Under the pieces are notes generated by a model. It saw only the letters and a program-made list of their open reading frames with translations, did no database searches and had not been told where the DNA came from. Made by a program: the position numbers and the translations under genes. From Solenopsis invicta (Eukaryota > Arthropoda > Insecta > Hymenoptera > Formicidae): a DNA stretch of 64,000 nt. The stretch's first letter is position 1, and each line of letters begins with the position of its first letter. The stretch is taken from contig NC_052679.1 of NCBI RefSeq assembly GCF_016802725.1, forward strand, positions 13,559,463 to 13,623,462, written 5' to 3'. This document shows positions 38,801 to 49,284 of this stretch, one piece after another.

Positions 38801-39308
38801 CCTTATTTTTATCTGTACAACATATTAAAAGCACGTTGACTTTGGGGTGTCACTTCCGTAGCGCACAAACGCGCTGACGGGTGCGTGTACCATGCGTAGA
38901 GAGAGGTTTTTAATTATTTTTGGAAAATAGGAATGTTGCATCGTAACTTTATCATATATCATTAAATTTGTAATAAAATAAGCTTTATTTTGTTTATAAA
39001 AAAAATAAAAATTTTGAAAAAATAAGTAAGTGTTGAAGAAAAGTATAAAAAAAATTTCAAAAAAAATTTTTTGTCATAAAATACTTTTCGAGCCATTTAA
39101 CTTTCATTTAGAACATTTTTCTCTATCTTTTATAGTTTCGACGATATACGCTTTGAAAGAAAAAAACCGATTTTCTTCAAAGGGATGTTTCACTCCCTAA
39201 AAGTGCAAATGGACACGTATAAAACAATACGTGTCCCTTATTTTTATCTATACTACAACATATTGAAAGCTCGTTTAAATTTGAGGCGGACACTTCCCTG
39301 TTTCCTTG
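35855..39308. mobile_element. Large non-autonomous DNA element, copy 2 (TAA target site)
   Basis: The ends CTAGGAAACACAATGAAGTG and (reverse complement) CAAGGAAACAGGGAAGTGTC align, both followed by TCCGCC. TAA flanks both sides (35852-35854 and 39309-39311). Each end carries two inward-facing direct units of roughly 400-450 bp (left 35855-36330 and 36340-36720; right 38460-38830 and 38840-39308). The units share AAGGGACACGTATTTTTTTA, the CCGATTTTCTTC segment and the word ACGCATGGTACG. The interior matches copy 1 at 9631-12854, including the hAT-like insert. No transposase frame. Confidence 0.75.
36712..37556. mobile_element. hAT-like non-autonomous insert in copy 2
   Basis: The left end CAGGGTGTCCACT faces AGTGGACACCC on the right, with ATAAT on both sides (36707-36711, 37557-37561). 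Other units of the host element show the uninterrupted sequence CCAAAAATAATTAAAAACC (for example near 36250), which marks the insertion point. Subterminal TCCATGAAAATCCAGGATTT is inverted near the right end. Confidence 0.7.
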
Positions 39309-39878
39309 TAAGAAATGCATATCTTGAAATGAGATCTGATTTTCTTGATACAACGTAAAATGGTTGCTGCACTAGATTCATTATTCAATAAACTTTAATA
39401 CATGTTTTTTTTATTTCTGGAGAAATATCTATTTTAAATAAATATTTTTTCAATTGAAGTATATATTTTTTTGACGCAAAGCAATATTTAGATTAATATA
39501 TATTTTCGTTGAAATAAATATTACCTTGATTTAAGTAAATGTTTATTTATTCCACATAAGTTATATATCTTGAATCAAATAAATACTTTTGTTGCGACAA
39601 CAAAATTATTTACTCAATCAAGTAAATTTTCAATGATATTATTAAAATTTTTTTTTAATTAAAAAAAATAATTATTTGTAACAAATATTGATGCAAATAA
39701 ATATACCTAATTTTATTGTAAAACTTTTGTAGAAAACATTTTTTGATATCTCAAATAGTTTTTGAAATATTACGGAAAAAGTTAAAAACTGCTTTATGTA
39801 TAAAGGATTTTATCCCTTCAAAATGTTTCTGGGCGGCTGACTGATATTTTCTAAAATTATCTAATTATGCTATCTATA

Positions 39879-40021
39879 CAGGATAATTATTAATGAATGT
39901 CCCCACTTTTTAGGAGCGCGCATTTGTCATTTCTAATATAATAATATGTTAGAAATATGTATCCGTCGGTAAATCATGCACCTATGTTAAAAAGTGGGGA
40001 CATTAATTAATAATCACTCTG
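39879..40021. mobile_element. Tc1/mariner-type MITE, copy 2
   Basis: A 143-bp relative of the MITE at 35056. The ends CAGGATAATTATTAATGAAT and ATTAATTAATAATCACTCTG lie between TA dinucleotides. The core GTCCCCACTTTTT is inverted near the right end. Confidence 0.8.
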
Positions 40022-40023
40022 TA

Positions 40024-41803
40024 TGTGTATAAAGTTTTATCAAAATCGGAGTGTGACACTTTGCGGGTTTTTTTCAGATTTGGACTACTTAAGAGTTTGA
40101 AGGTTTTTAAATTTAAAAATATTATTTTCTCTAGTTTTATTCAGTGATAATTAATAATTTACAAAAAAATACATGAAGTCGGCGGAATAATTGCTTTTCT
40201 AGACATTTAAAACAAAAAATATCTTTCTTATTTGGGAGAAGTGACAGTTGTAAGAATTGAAATTAAATAAAAATACCTAAATTTGACAAAATGGCAGTTT
40301 TTGTAAGAACTTTTTGTTTATCCCGAATATCTTGCAACAGATTTGTTTAAATAAAAATAATAAGTGCAAAATAGTAATTCTAATTTCAACAAAAACAGGA
40401 ACATATGACAGGATCGGACTAGACAGGAAGGATACTAGTTGTATTTTTCATAGATTGCTTTAATCTATATTGTCGAAAAGATAAAACGTATAATTAAAGC
40501 ATGTCTTTTATAAATATTTATAAAGTTATAATTTTTTATTGATTTTTAAATATTTTTTAAAATTATTATTTTAAATAAGTAAAATAGTATTTTAGTTTCT
40601 TTCGCTGAAGGGTTTTTACACACCACAATAATCATACTTCAGAATTAACTGGTATACTCAAAATGTAATTCTTATAGAAATTATGTACATCAACGTTTTT
40701 TGGAATTAACATTTTATGCTTGAACAATTAAAAAACTAAAGGTTAACATTTAGTTAGGGTAAGCATTAGAATTTGGAGGTTGTCACATAAATTTTTTAAT
40801 AGAGGGTTTACTCTGAAAGATTTAGGTTCAACACTAATAATTATCCGCATAACATTCATTAAATTATATGATGAAATCCTGTATAAAAATTATAATCACC
40901 AATTATGTCGATATATTTACAAAAATAGATGTAGAAGTATTGATCTTTTATAAAATATTGAAAAGTGTTTATTTAATTAATTTTGATATAGTATTTTGGT
41001 AAAACTATAACAATATGACGAAATTAATCCAAATAAATGTTTACAAAAATGGTTGTCATCAGTGCCAATGGAAAATTGTCAATTTCACCGACACGACAAC
41101 GGGCAATGCTTCCACGGCGGATTTGGCAAACCGTTGGTGACTCATTTCATTCCCGGTAACGGACTGATGACGATTAGAACAGCCACTTGTAATTGCGTTG
41201 AAAATGACGATTTAAATTAATTTTTTCCTTTTGTAATTCGCTGAAGAGGGCTCCAAAGAGAGCCGAAACGTTCGATTTTTTTAATTCATCATGAATAAAT
41301 AACTATTTAAACACTGATTGTGTTTTGCGCTCTTATACCCGCGCTGACTCTCACTAGCCTGTTTTAGCCGTTCAATTTATGTGAAATCTTGAGAGTCTTT
41401 GAACACTTTGTTTACAAAAATGTACAACTATTTCTAAATCATAATATAAAAATATTGCTGTATGAAATATTACACATGCAGTATGTTAACATTATAAATA
41501 AAGAATCAAACAGTTTCAAAAATAATTATAAAATGTTTAGATTTCAAATTTAGATTTATTTAATTTTTTATAAATATTATATTTAGAGATTTGATTTGGG
41601 CAAAACTAATTTATTCTAAAATATCTTAGCAGAATTATGCAAAATTTTCATCAATTTGTAATGCTACACTATTGTGCAATATTCGCACAGTATGCCTATC
41701 GGAGTTGAGAACCAATACCTAAATTTGGGGATTGACAACGATTTATTTGGTATCTACCCTGAAGGTTTGAGAGTCAATCTCTGTTAACAATTTTTGAGAG
41801 TGT
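40024..41803. other. AT-rich DNA with retroelement-like fragment
   Basis: The part 41040-41420 is GC-richer, holds a hammerhead-like motif (41241) and ends with a block shared with 7835-7915. No reverse transcriptase is readable. The rest shows nothing supportable. Confidence 0.35.
41241..41269 (+). other. Hammerhead-ribozyme-like motif
   Basis: CTGAAGA, then a stem of GGCTC/GAGCC closed by CAAAGA, then GAAAC. The core order is that of a type I hammerhead, with one extra base before the stem, exactly as in the motif at 32771. It precedes a block repeated at 7835-7915. Confidence 0.35.
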
Positions 41804-42549
41804 TGAGATTTCTACTGTGGATTTACGATCCCAGGAGTCCAATAGAATCAAAAGAACCAGAATGTTTAATTTTGATGTACTTTGGATCATCGACAAATAC
41901 TGGACGGAGCATGAGACCTAAACTTTCTGTGCAGATGTAAAAAAAATACGGAATGATAGATAAGAAGCAGCGACTGCATTGGTTAATGACTCTGATGCAC
42001 TTAAAATTAATATCTGTTTCCACATTTATTGTTTGGCATAGAAAGTATGTATAGACTATATTTATTAATATTATATTATTATTAATAATTCCGATTAATG
42101 TTCGTATTGCAGAATGCACCATGAACAGCGTTACAATTCGCAATGTTACAATCATCAACATAGATCCGAATTTACTGAATACGCTACTGTTCCCTTTCTC
42201 TTTCAAACAAAATTTGACTAATAGGGCAATAATAAAAGGAAAAGTTGGGACCTACTTCTCTATTTTTCTCTTTCTAGGTCTCGGTAGATGAAAGATCAAA
42301 GCAATTTTAGCAAGCCGAACACTCCGTCCAATATTATATGGTACGTTGACGCTTTCGATAAACTTTTACTTATATTAAGATACATAGAAAGAAAAAATAT
42401 GCGTGTTTGCTGAGAGAACATGCTTGCCAAAAGATAGACACAACTTAACATAACTAGAAACGTAAAGAGGAAACCGAACTATTGAAAGTGGTCAAGAATC
42501 AGAAACGACGTTCAAATTAATATCCCTAATATAAATTGTCCATTTAACA
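41804..42549 (-). repeat. 3' LTR of copia-like element
   Basis: Read on the minus strand it would start near TGTTAAAT (42549), just after a purine-rich tract (TTGAGGGTAGG) that can serve as the second-strand primer. It ends ...AAATCTCA at 41804. Its two ends resemble those of 49285-50770: the AATCAGA.ACG region and the CATGCG/ATGCG.GTTTGCTGAG region on one side, GATCCC..G..TCCAAT on the other. The middles do not align by eye. Confidence 0.5.
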
Positions 42550-42619
42550 CCTACCCTCAATTTGTACAAAAAAATTCTTCGAATCTCACAAACAGCTAAA
42601 ATTATTTTAAATTAAATGA

Positions 42620-43420
42620 ACTTTTCAACTTTTTGATTTTTATCTCTGCTAGTCCTTTGGTTAACAAATCAGCTTTTTGGCGTTTAAAAAGAATATATAC
42701 TTTAATAATATTGTCATATTTAAATCTCTAATGTAGGTGTACTTAATATTGATATGTTTCAATTGTCGATGTTTCTATTTGCTTAATAAGTATGTATATA
42801 CAAGTTTGCTTGTCTACATAGTGACCAATTCTTTCAATTTCCAAGTTCTTTGAGAAGATTCGAGCCCATATAGCTTCGGTTGATGCAGTTGCTAAAGTCG
42901 CGTATTCCACATTGATAGAAGAAAGGGCCACTGAAGACTGTTTCTTTATCACTCATAAACTGGGTTTCTATAAACTTCGATTAGACAGCCAATAGACCTT
43001 CGATTGCTATTTTTTCCCCAATCTGCGTCCGCATAACCAACAGTAAATTATAAAGTTTTGTATTTTACGAAATTTCAAGGACAAATCGATTGTTTCTTTG
43101 AAGTAATACAATTTTTTTTTAGTCTTTTTTAGTGTTCCTCGGTTGCTGCTATTTTTTTTTTCTTCTGACGTCAATTTCGTAGATGATGTTGGCACTTGTA
43201 GTTCTGATAATTGTTTGTCCAGTCGATATAGGCTGTCAATCTTGGTAGCAGTCACTTGCACTTTTCCATCTATAGTGCATTTTGATGTATCATATACTTT
43301 GCAGTTTTTAGATTCAAATATAATAGTTTGAAATTGACTGTAGTAATTTACTGCTGCACTGATATCCGATCTTGCATTTAGTAGAGGAGAAGAAGGTAAT
43401 ATGATACTCATTTCCATTTT
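42620..43420 (-). pseudogene. copia pol fragment: RT tail and RNase H, chimeric
   Basis: Minus-strand frames give NARSDISAAVNYYSQFQ (end of the reverse transcriptase region), then KETIDLSLKF, a GYADADWG-like stretch in another frame, and KQSSVALSSINVEYATL with EAIWAR (RNase H). Between SQFQ and KETIDL lies an in-frame piece with FESKNCKVYD and TATKIDSLYRL, which resembles the copia pre-integrase domain that normally precedes integrase. Order and frame therefore show a rearranged copy. Frameshifts and stops rule out function. Confidence 0.7.
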
Positions 43421-44420
43421 ATTGAATAACTTTGCTTATAATCAATATTTTATATTGAAACTGGAACGATTCTATTCATCAAAGTGTTGTTTAACAGATT
43501 CTAAACTCAAAGTAATGAAATATTTATTACTTAAAACGTGATTTATAAAAATGTGACACATTGCATAATCGGTAAAAGAAAGACAGTATAATAGTAGTAA
43601 TGTGGCTAGCTTAAAAATAATTTTTAAAAAATTAGTTTAATTAAAAAAAAAAGTATTTTGCTGTATGCATTTTTGTAAAAATATATATATTTTTAATTTT
43701 TCATTGTTCAGAATTTTTCTGATTTAAATTGTTTCTTTAAAGACTTTAGAGATATCATTAGAAATATCATTTTATTCATTAATATTAAACAACAAACATA
43801 AAATTATATCTCTGATGTTTTTGAATACTGTCCTTTAGAATAACAATTGATTTATTGAAGAAATATTTTAATATGAAAATTTTGTTTGAAAAACTATATT
43901 AACAAAATTCTGTATTATTAACTTTGCACAACTCAAAGTGTGTACAACCAAATAAAAAGTTTAATAACAAAAAACAATCAGGAAGTATGTGTAACATAAA
44001 TAGTAAAATATACTGTGAAAAAGTTTAAAAGTGCTCAAAAGTAAAAATGTCTTATAATAATTGTTAGCAATTGTATATTGGCATATTAGCACCGCTAGAA
44101 GACGGCGGGCTACTAATTGAATAATTCCGTAAACAATTGTTAGATATCGTCACTTAATAACGAAGACAATGGGGGTAGCCATAATGTCTACAGTAGCTAT
44201 AATATCCTCTTCTTCTCTGTTACGTACATACATACATACGAGTACATAAGACATCCGATTAACTCTCTGGATGTGTGATATTCTTTGCTGTATTTGTAGC
44301 ATGTTGTTGACCAATTTTGACTCCATTTGGCGTCTGCACAAGTTTACTCTACTCCGAATCGTTTCAGCAATTTAGTTAAATAAGTAATTTGGTTAACTTA
44401 AATTCCGTGTTTGTGATGAT

Positions 44421-45296
44421 TACGGTGACCATCCGTCCTTTATTTCAGAGGACAGTCCTTTATTTCAAGTAACTGTCCTTTAGATTTATTTATTTCTTGA
44501 AAACTTCATTTTGTCCTCTTTTTTTAAATTGTATCTTTTATATTACAATTTTGTCCTTTATTTACAAAATTACAGTCTTAATTTGAACACAGTTTCTTTC
44601 AGGAAAAGTGAAGTTAATTCTGATACATTGAATTGCTATTGGCACTTTTGCGAATTTATTCGATTACTTCAACTAGAGGTTGTTGAAAGAAAAAAATGTT
44701 TCAAAAATTATAGAATTTTATTTATATTTTCCTGATTCAAACGCTTCTACTAAGGGAATGTTATCAATAACAAATAATATTTGGAGTAGAGAAAAAACCC
44801 AACTTGAAATTGACACTCTTGAAGCTGGTATTATTTATACAAAATGTAATTATGAAATTGTTTAGAATTTCATGATTTTTTAAACAATTATCATCATTAT
44901 TCTTTAAAACAAATACATTTTTTTCAGAAATACATTAAAAACTCATTATTATTGTTAAAAAATATATATGTATAAATACTATTGTTAAAAATGTATAAAA
45001 TATAAATATATACATAAAGATAATTTTTTTATATAATTATATATTTAGTTAAAATTCAGATTGGATCCGTTTTTATTTTTTTGTTATTTCAAACCTATTT
45101 CAAATATAAAGGATTTATTATAATGCAATCAAACCAGTTTAAAATTATTAAAACATTACAAAATGCTTTATTTTGATATACAATACAAGAAAATTTTGAA
45201 ATGCTTTGATTCCTACCATAAAATGGATTAGAAACATTAGGAATAAACCCTTAAAATTTTGTTCTTTATTTTCTCGAAGAAAATATGGTCACCGTA
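44421..45296 (+). mobile_element. hAT deletion derivative with 8-bp duplication
   Basis: Perfect 12-bp inverted ends (TACGGTGACCAT) and perfect 8-bp flanks GTGATGAT (44413-44420 and 45297-45304). The 876-bp element retains only the end of a transposase gene. Near the left end GTCCTTTATTTC recurs, as often seen for transposase binding sites. Confidence 0.92.
44700..44890 (+). pseudogene. hAT transposase dimerisation-domain fragment
   Basis: The frame reads YFPDSNASTKGMLSITNNIW then LEIDTLEAGIIYTKCNY. This is the C-terminal hAT dimerisation region, where relatives have P.SNA..ER.FS......R..L.....A.....N. The match starts abruptly, and upstream frames show nothing else of the family. The catalytic domain is deleted. 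Confidence 0.75.
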
Positions 45297-45489
45297 GTGA
45301 TGATCGAATTTTATTCTGAGAAAACCTTACAATAAACCAAGATCTTTCATGGAAAAACGATTTTCTAATGACTATTTTATTTCATTCAATTGATTATGTC
45401 TGTTACTAGCGATAATAGTATTATCGATATATAGTAAAATATAATTTTTTGTTTGCTTATTTGATTCATAAAATAGACATTTATCATAT

Positions 45490-45712
45490 TGTTATGCCCG
45501 CTATTGATAGTCTGGCGCGTGAATGGTTAGCTTACCGAATATTGATTTAGGATCGACGATCGATCGTCGTCAACTGTTGACGTTCTGTTGTTGTCTTGTC
45601 TTGACGTTACGTCTTGGTGTTTAACGATTTAAAATAAAGCCAGCTTTGTCATTTCTTAAGCGCGAGTGCTATCGCGAGTGCGAAGTGAGACCAACCCTTC
45701 ACGAACATAACA
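45490..45712. repeat. Solo LTR (223 bp)
   Basis: Begins TGTTATGCCC and ends CGAACATAACA, giving TGTTATG/CATAACA inverted termini. It is flanked by ATAT on both sides (45486-45489, 45713-45716). An AATAAA-type signal lies inside. A 4-bp duplication suggests a Ty3/gypsy-like element, of which only this recombined LTR remains. Confidence 0.8.
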
Positions 45713-45716
45713 ATAT

Positions 45717-46555
45717 GACTGTTTCAGACCGGTTTTTACATACCTAATGAATTCAAAATTCTAGGCTCGTGGAGATTGCTTTAGCCTCAGTGTTTCTACT
45801 AGAGTGGTATGAAATTTCCCTTCTCCTCCTTCTAAATTTTCTTTTTTCCCCACATTCTTGAATTTTCTCCATATTTTCCCTTACATAAAAAAATGTTATC
45901 CCAGATTTTATTATTTAAGAGTAACTTAAGAGTAACTTACGTCTAAATTCTTTATTTAATAACAAATTTTTGAAATCATATTTAAATCATTTATTTTGAT
46001 TCTTTATAACTGTTTATACTTTCTTTATATTTTATTATTATTCTCAAGCCTCAGGTTAAACTTAAGTTAATGCTTTTAATGCAAAAAGAGAAAATAGGTT
46101 ATTTCTACTTTCAACCAAATTGATTAAAAATGTATTTTTAATAACAAGAAGAAATGAGGAAAATAAACAAATATCTTTAAAAAAAAAAAAATTTATCAAT
46201 TTTTTAATGTTTGATTGCAAAACAAAACAAAACTTGATGTTTATTTTATTAATTTTATTAATAAAACATAAAAGTATGTTTTATTTTTAATATAATATAT
46301 GTAATAAATCTGTAAATACAATAACATACATAATTTTTAAACTTAATAAAATTCATTTTTGGTTAAATAAACTTAGTACACTCAAAAAGGAATTTATTAA
46401 TGAGGATAACTATATTAACTATGTTATATATGTTCTTCATTACTTTTTTAATTTTGTTGAATTTTCTCTCATTTTTCTCTTTTTCCTCTTTTTCCCTCAA
46501 AAGTTCAAAAATTCCCTGAAATGGAAAATTTTCTGAGGGAACAATGTTTCCATTT
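45717..46555. other. AT-rich DNA inside the copia remnant
   Basis: Pyrimidine-rich stretches (CTCCTTCT, TTTTCCTCTTTTTCCC) but no frame of any recognised family. Possibly another decayed DNA element; inverted ends could not be paired. Confidence 0.35.
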
Positions 46556-46559
46556 TAGC

Positions 46560-47250
46560 CCGTACAGCGTTTTGCTTAGTTTACAAACTCATGACGTTCC
46601 GTTTTCACATCCTTTGGGCTGTTTTATTTAGTCATTATTTTTTTCCCTTTCTTTCTGTCATTGCGAGCGTTTATTTTGGCATAATAATTTGGCACATCTT
46701 TGACGTAGTTTTACGTATATAGCGCTAGTACGCAATAATCCTCAAGAGAATTTAGCTATTTCTTTTCACGCATATTATGACGAAATATACATCCTTCCTC
46801 ACTAGTCTCTTCGTTAGTTTCTTCATTAGCTTCTTTTGACATATCTTTCTCCGTAGGAATAGAATCGTTCAAAGAACACGATTCCTAATAATCTAGTGCG
46901 GATTAGAATTGATCCGTCTCATCTTTTTTCACTGATAGATCAGAATTCGAGTCTTCACAGGTAATTGTTTCAATAAAAAGTCATCCAATATCCGTTAGAA
47001 ATTTTATTTCATAGAAAAATATATCTCTTCCGCAGATTAAGCGTTGATCTTCTGGACACACAAGCAATATCCGTTATCTGTGTAGCCAATAATAATACAT
47101 TTTTTAGAACGTAAGTTGAGCTTTCCTGAATTTAATCCTTTTAGAATGTATAAATGCGGTATACTCAAATACTTTAAACGTATAGAATTTCCTTGATTTT
47201 AATGTTGATTTTTTTCCCGTTTACAGTAGTCTTAGTGGATGTTTCTCCGA
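46560..47250 (-). pseudogene. copia pol fragment: integrase tail to RT start
   Basis: Minus-strand frames give SKKCIIIGYTDNGY (the end of the copia integrase region), AEEIYF, an acidic linker with several Glu-rich words, then EDYCVLALYT and DVPNYY...NARNDRKK...N (start of the reverse transcriptase region). Several frame changes and stops. The integrase core and protease that should lie between this and gag are absent. Confidence 0.55.
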
Positions 47251-47315
47251 TCTTTTTTCCTATCAGTGACATACCCGCCTTAGCGATTTGAATTTTTATC
47301 AATTGTTCTAATAAT

Positions 47316-47700
47316 TTACCAAAAGCGGTGATTCACTGAGTTTAGCGTTAATGTTTCCTTTGATAAGGTTTCTAATGCCGTTACCACTACGTTGTATTCC
47401 TTTGGCATCGTTAAAAGTGGATGACATATGATGTCAGTCTCTTTCATAGTTGTGCTGGTAGACTTAATTTCTCTGATAAATGTTTTGATTTTTAAGAAAT
47501 GAGATGATAGTGTTTCGGCAAATGGCTTGAATTTCATTATTAATAATTTCTTCCTTAGAACCAGTTGACTTGCTATACCAGGACGTTCGAATACAGATTT
47601 TAATTCTGTCCAAATATCAAACGCTGTCCATTTATCTTTAGCGCACTCTAAATGTAAATCCTTAACTCTTTGAATAATTTGCGAGTTACATTTCACGTGT
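47316..47700 (-). pseudogene. copia gag fragment
   Basis: Open for 126 codons on the minus strand. It contains KDKWTAFDIWTELKSVFERP, LVLRKKLLIMKFKP and LLTMPKEYNVVVTALETL, which match the order of the copia-type gag (UBN2/gag-polypeptide) family. The N-terminal part (F..TN..N.KFRMKMLLE) lies beyond the mariner insertion, at about 49085-49180. The protein would form the retroelement particle. It is truncated and interrupted. Confidence 0.75.
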
Positions 47701-47771
47701 TTTTTCTTTAGGTTAGATAATGTACGGCTTTCTGAAATATCCCTTATAGATGTCGTCGCATCGGTATTATA

Positions 47772-49082
47772 CGAGGTGTGTTAAAAAGTATCGCGAATTT
47801 TGAATTTTCGCGGGTTACGTATATTCGAATTTCGATCTTTTTGTGGCGTTATGTTGGTACTCATGTCTCTCACTTATGCCGACAAGCTCAGCCATTTTGA
47901 ATGTTCACTTAATTGTTGACAGCTGCTTTGCTTGCACGTGTTTTGGATCGTCTTCGATTTTTACCTATTCAAAAAAATGGATCAAAGAACCTGTATCAAA
48001 TTTTGTGTGAAAAACGAAATTAAGTGCGCGGATGCATTCCGAATGTTGACTGTGGCATACGGAGAAGCTACCTTGGACCGAAGCAACGTTTATCGGTGGT
48101 ACAAAATGTTCTCAGAAGGCCGAGAAGATGTGAACGACGAAGACGCCCGAGCACTTCAACAACAGACGAAAAAATTAATGAAGTGGAGAAAATGGTATTG
48201 GCCAATCGTCGAATCACCGTTAGAGAAGTTGCTGAGGACCTAAACATATCGATTGGCTCGTGCCATTCGATTTTTATCAATGATTTGGGCATGAGACGGG
48301 TCGCCGCGAAATTCGTACCAAAATTGCTCAATTGCGACCAAAAACAGCATCGCATGAACATTGCTAATGAGATGTTGGACTCTGTCCGCGACGACCCAAA
48401 TTTGCTCCAGAGGGTCATAACTGGTGACGAATCGTGGGTTTATGGTTATGACGTGGAAACCAAAGCTCAATCATCTCAATGGAAGCTGCCGCACGAACCA
48501 AGACCGAAAAAAGCGCGCCAAGTTCGGTCGAATGTGAAAGTTTTGCTGACAGTTTTCTTCGATTGCAGGGGCGTGGTGCATCATGAGTTCTTGCCACAGG
48601 GTAGAACGGTCAATAAGGAATATTACCTGCAAGTTATGCGCAATTTGCGCGAAGCAATCCGCCAGAAACGCCCGGATTTGTGGAAGAACAAAAATTGGCT
48701 TTTGCACCACGATAACGCCCCTGCTCACACATCGTTGCTTGTGCGCGACTTTTTGGCCAAAAACAACACACTAATGATGCCGCAGCCACCGTATTCCCCA
48801 GATCTGGCCCCCTGTGACTTTTTCTTGTTCCCTAAACTGAAGAGGCCCATGAAAGGACGACGTTACGCTACGCTTGACGAGATAAAGACGGCATCGAAGG
48901 AGGAGCTGAACAAGATAAAAAAAAATGATTTTTTGAAGTGCTTCAAAGATTGGAAAAACCGTTGGCACAAGTGTATAATATCTCATGGGGATTACTTTGA
49001 AGGGGACAAAATAGATATTCATGAATAAATAAATAATTTTTGAAAAAACACAAAATTCGCGATACTTTTTGAACACACCTCG
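47772..49082 (+). mobile_element. Full-length mariner inserted in copia gag
   Basis: The ends CGAGGTGTGTTAAAAAGTAT and (reverse complement) CGAGGTGTGTTCAAAAAGTA match over about 28 bp with a one-base indel. TA flanks it (47770-47771, 49083-49084). Length is 1311 bp, typical for mariner. It splits the copia gag frame. Confidence 0.95.
47977..49028 (+). pseudogene. Mariner transposase (DD34D) with one frameshift
   Basis: The start at 47977 (MDQRTCIKFC) gives about 350 residues, the usual mariner length. The N-terminal helix-turn-helix lies in one frame to about 48150; a one-base loss then moves the frame to the one ending at 49028. The catalytic residues are intact: VITGDESWVYGYD, LLHHDNAPAHT, and YSPDLAPCDFFLF, with 34 residues between the second and third Asp. 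WVPHEL is replaced by FVPKLL. The enzyme would cut and rejoin the element ends. Apart from the frameshift I see no lesion, so this is a young insertion. I could not settle the subfamily. Confidence 0.92.
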
Positions 49083-49284
49083 TATACTATCCAGAATTTG
49101 CGAGTTTACGTGTTTGTTTAGTCAGAGTTTCTCCAGTAACATTTTCATACGGAATTTTCAGTTACCCTAATTTGTTCTATCAAATAACGGCACACGGTGC
49201 GTATCTTTCTTAATCACAACAAACTGTTAACGATACTTGAAATTGCCACCGTTGTTTCATGCAGATCCTGGGCCAATAATCCAA

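Noticed and set aside
41823..42206. 127-codon minus-strand frame
   Set aside because: Lies in the copia LTR; hydrophobic, low-complexity, no match.
45760..46560. Possible hAT element starting CAGTGTTTCTAC
   Set aside because: The similar words at both sides run in the same direction, not inverted, so they cannot be the two ends of one element.
48068..48774. Minus-strand and alternate frames inside the mariner
   Set aside because: Shadows of the transposase on the opposite strand or in another frame.
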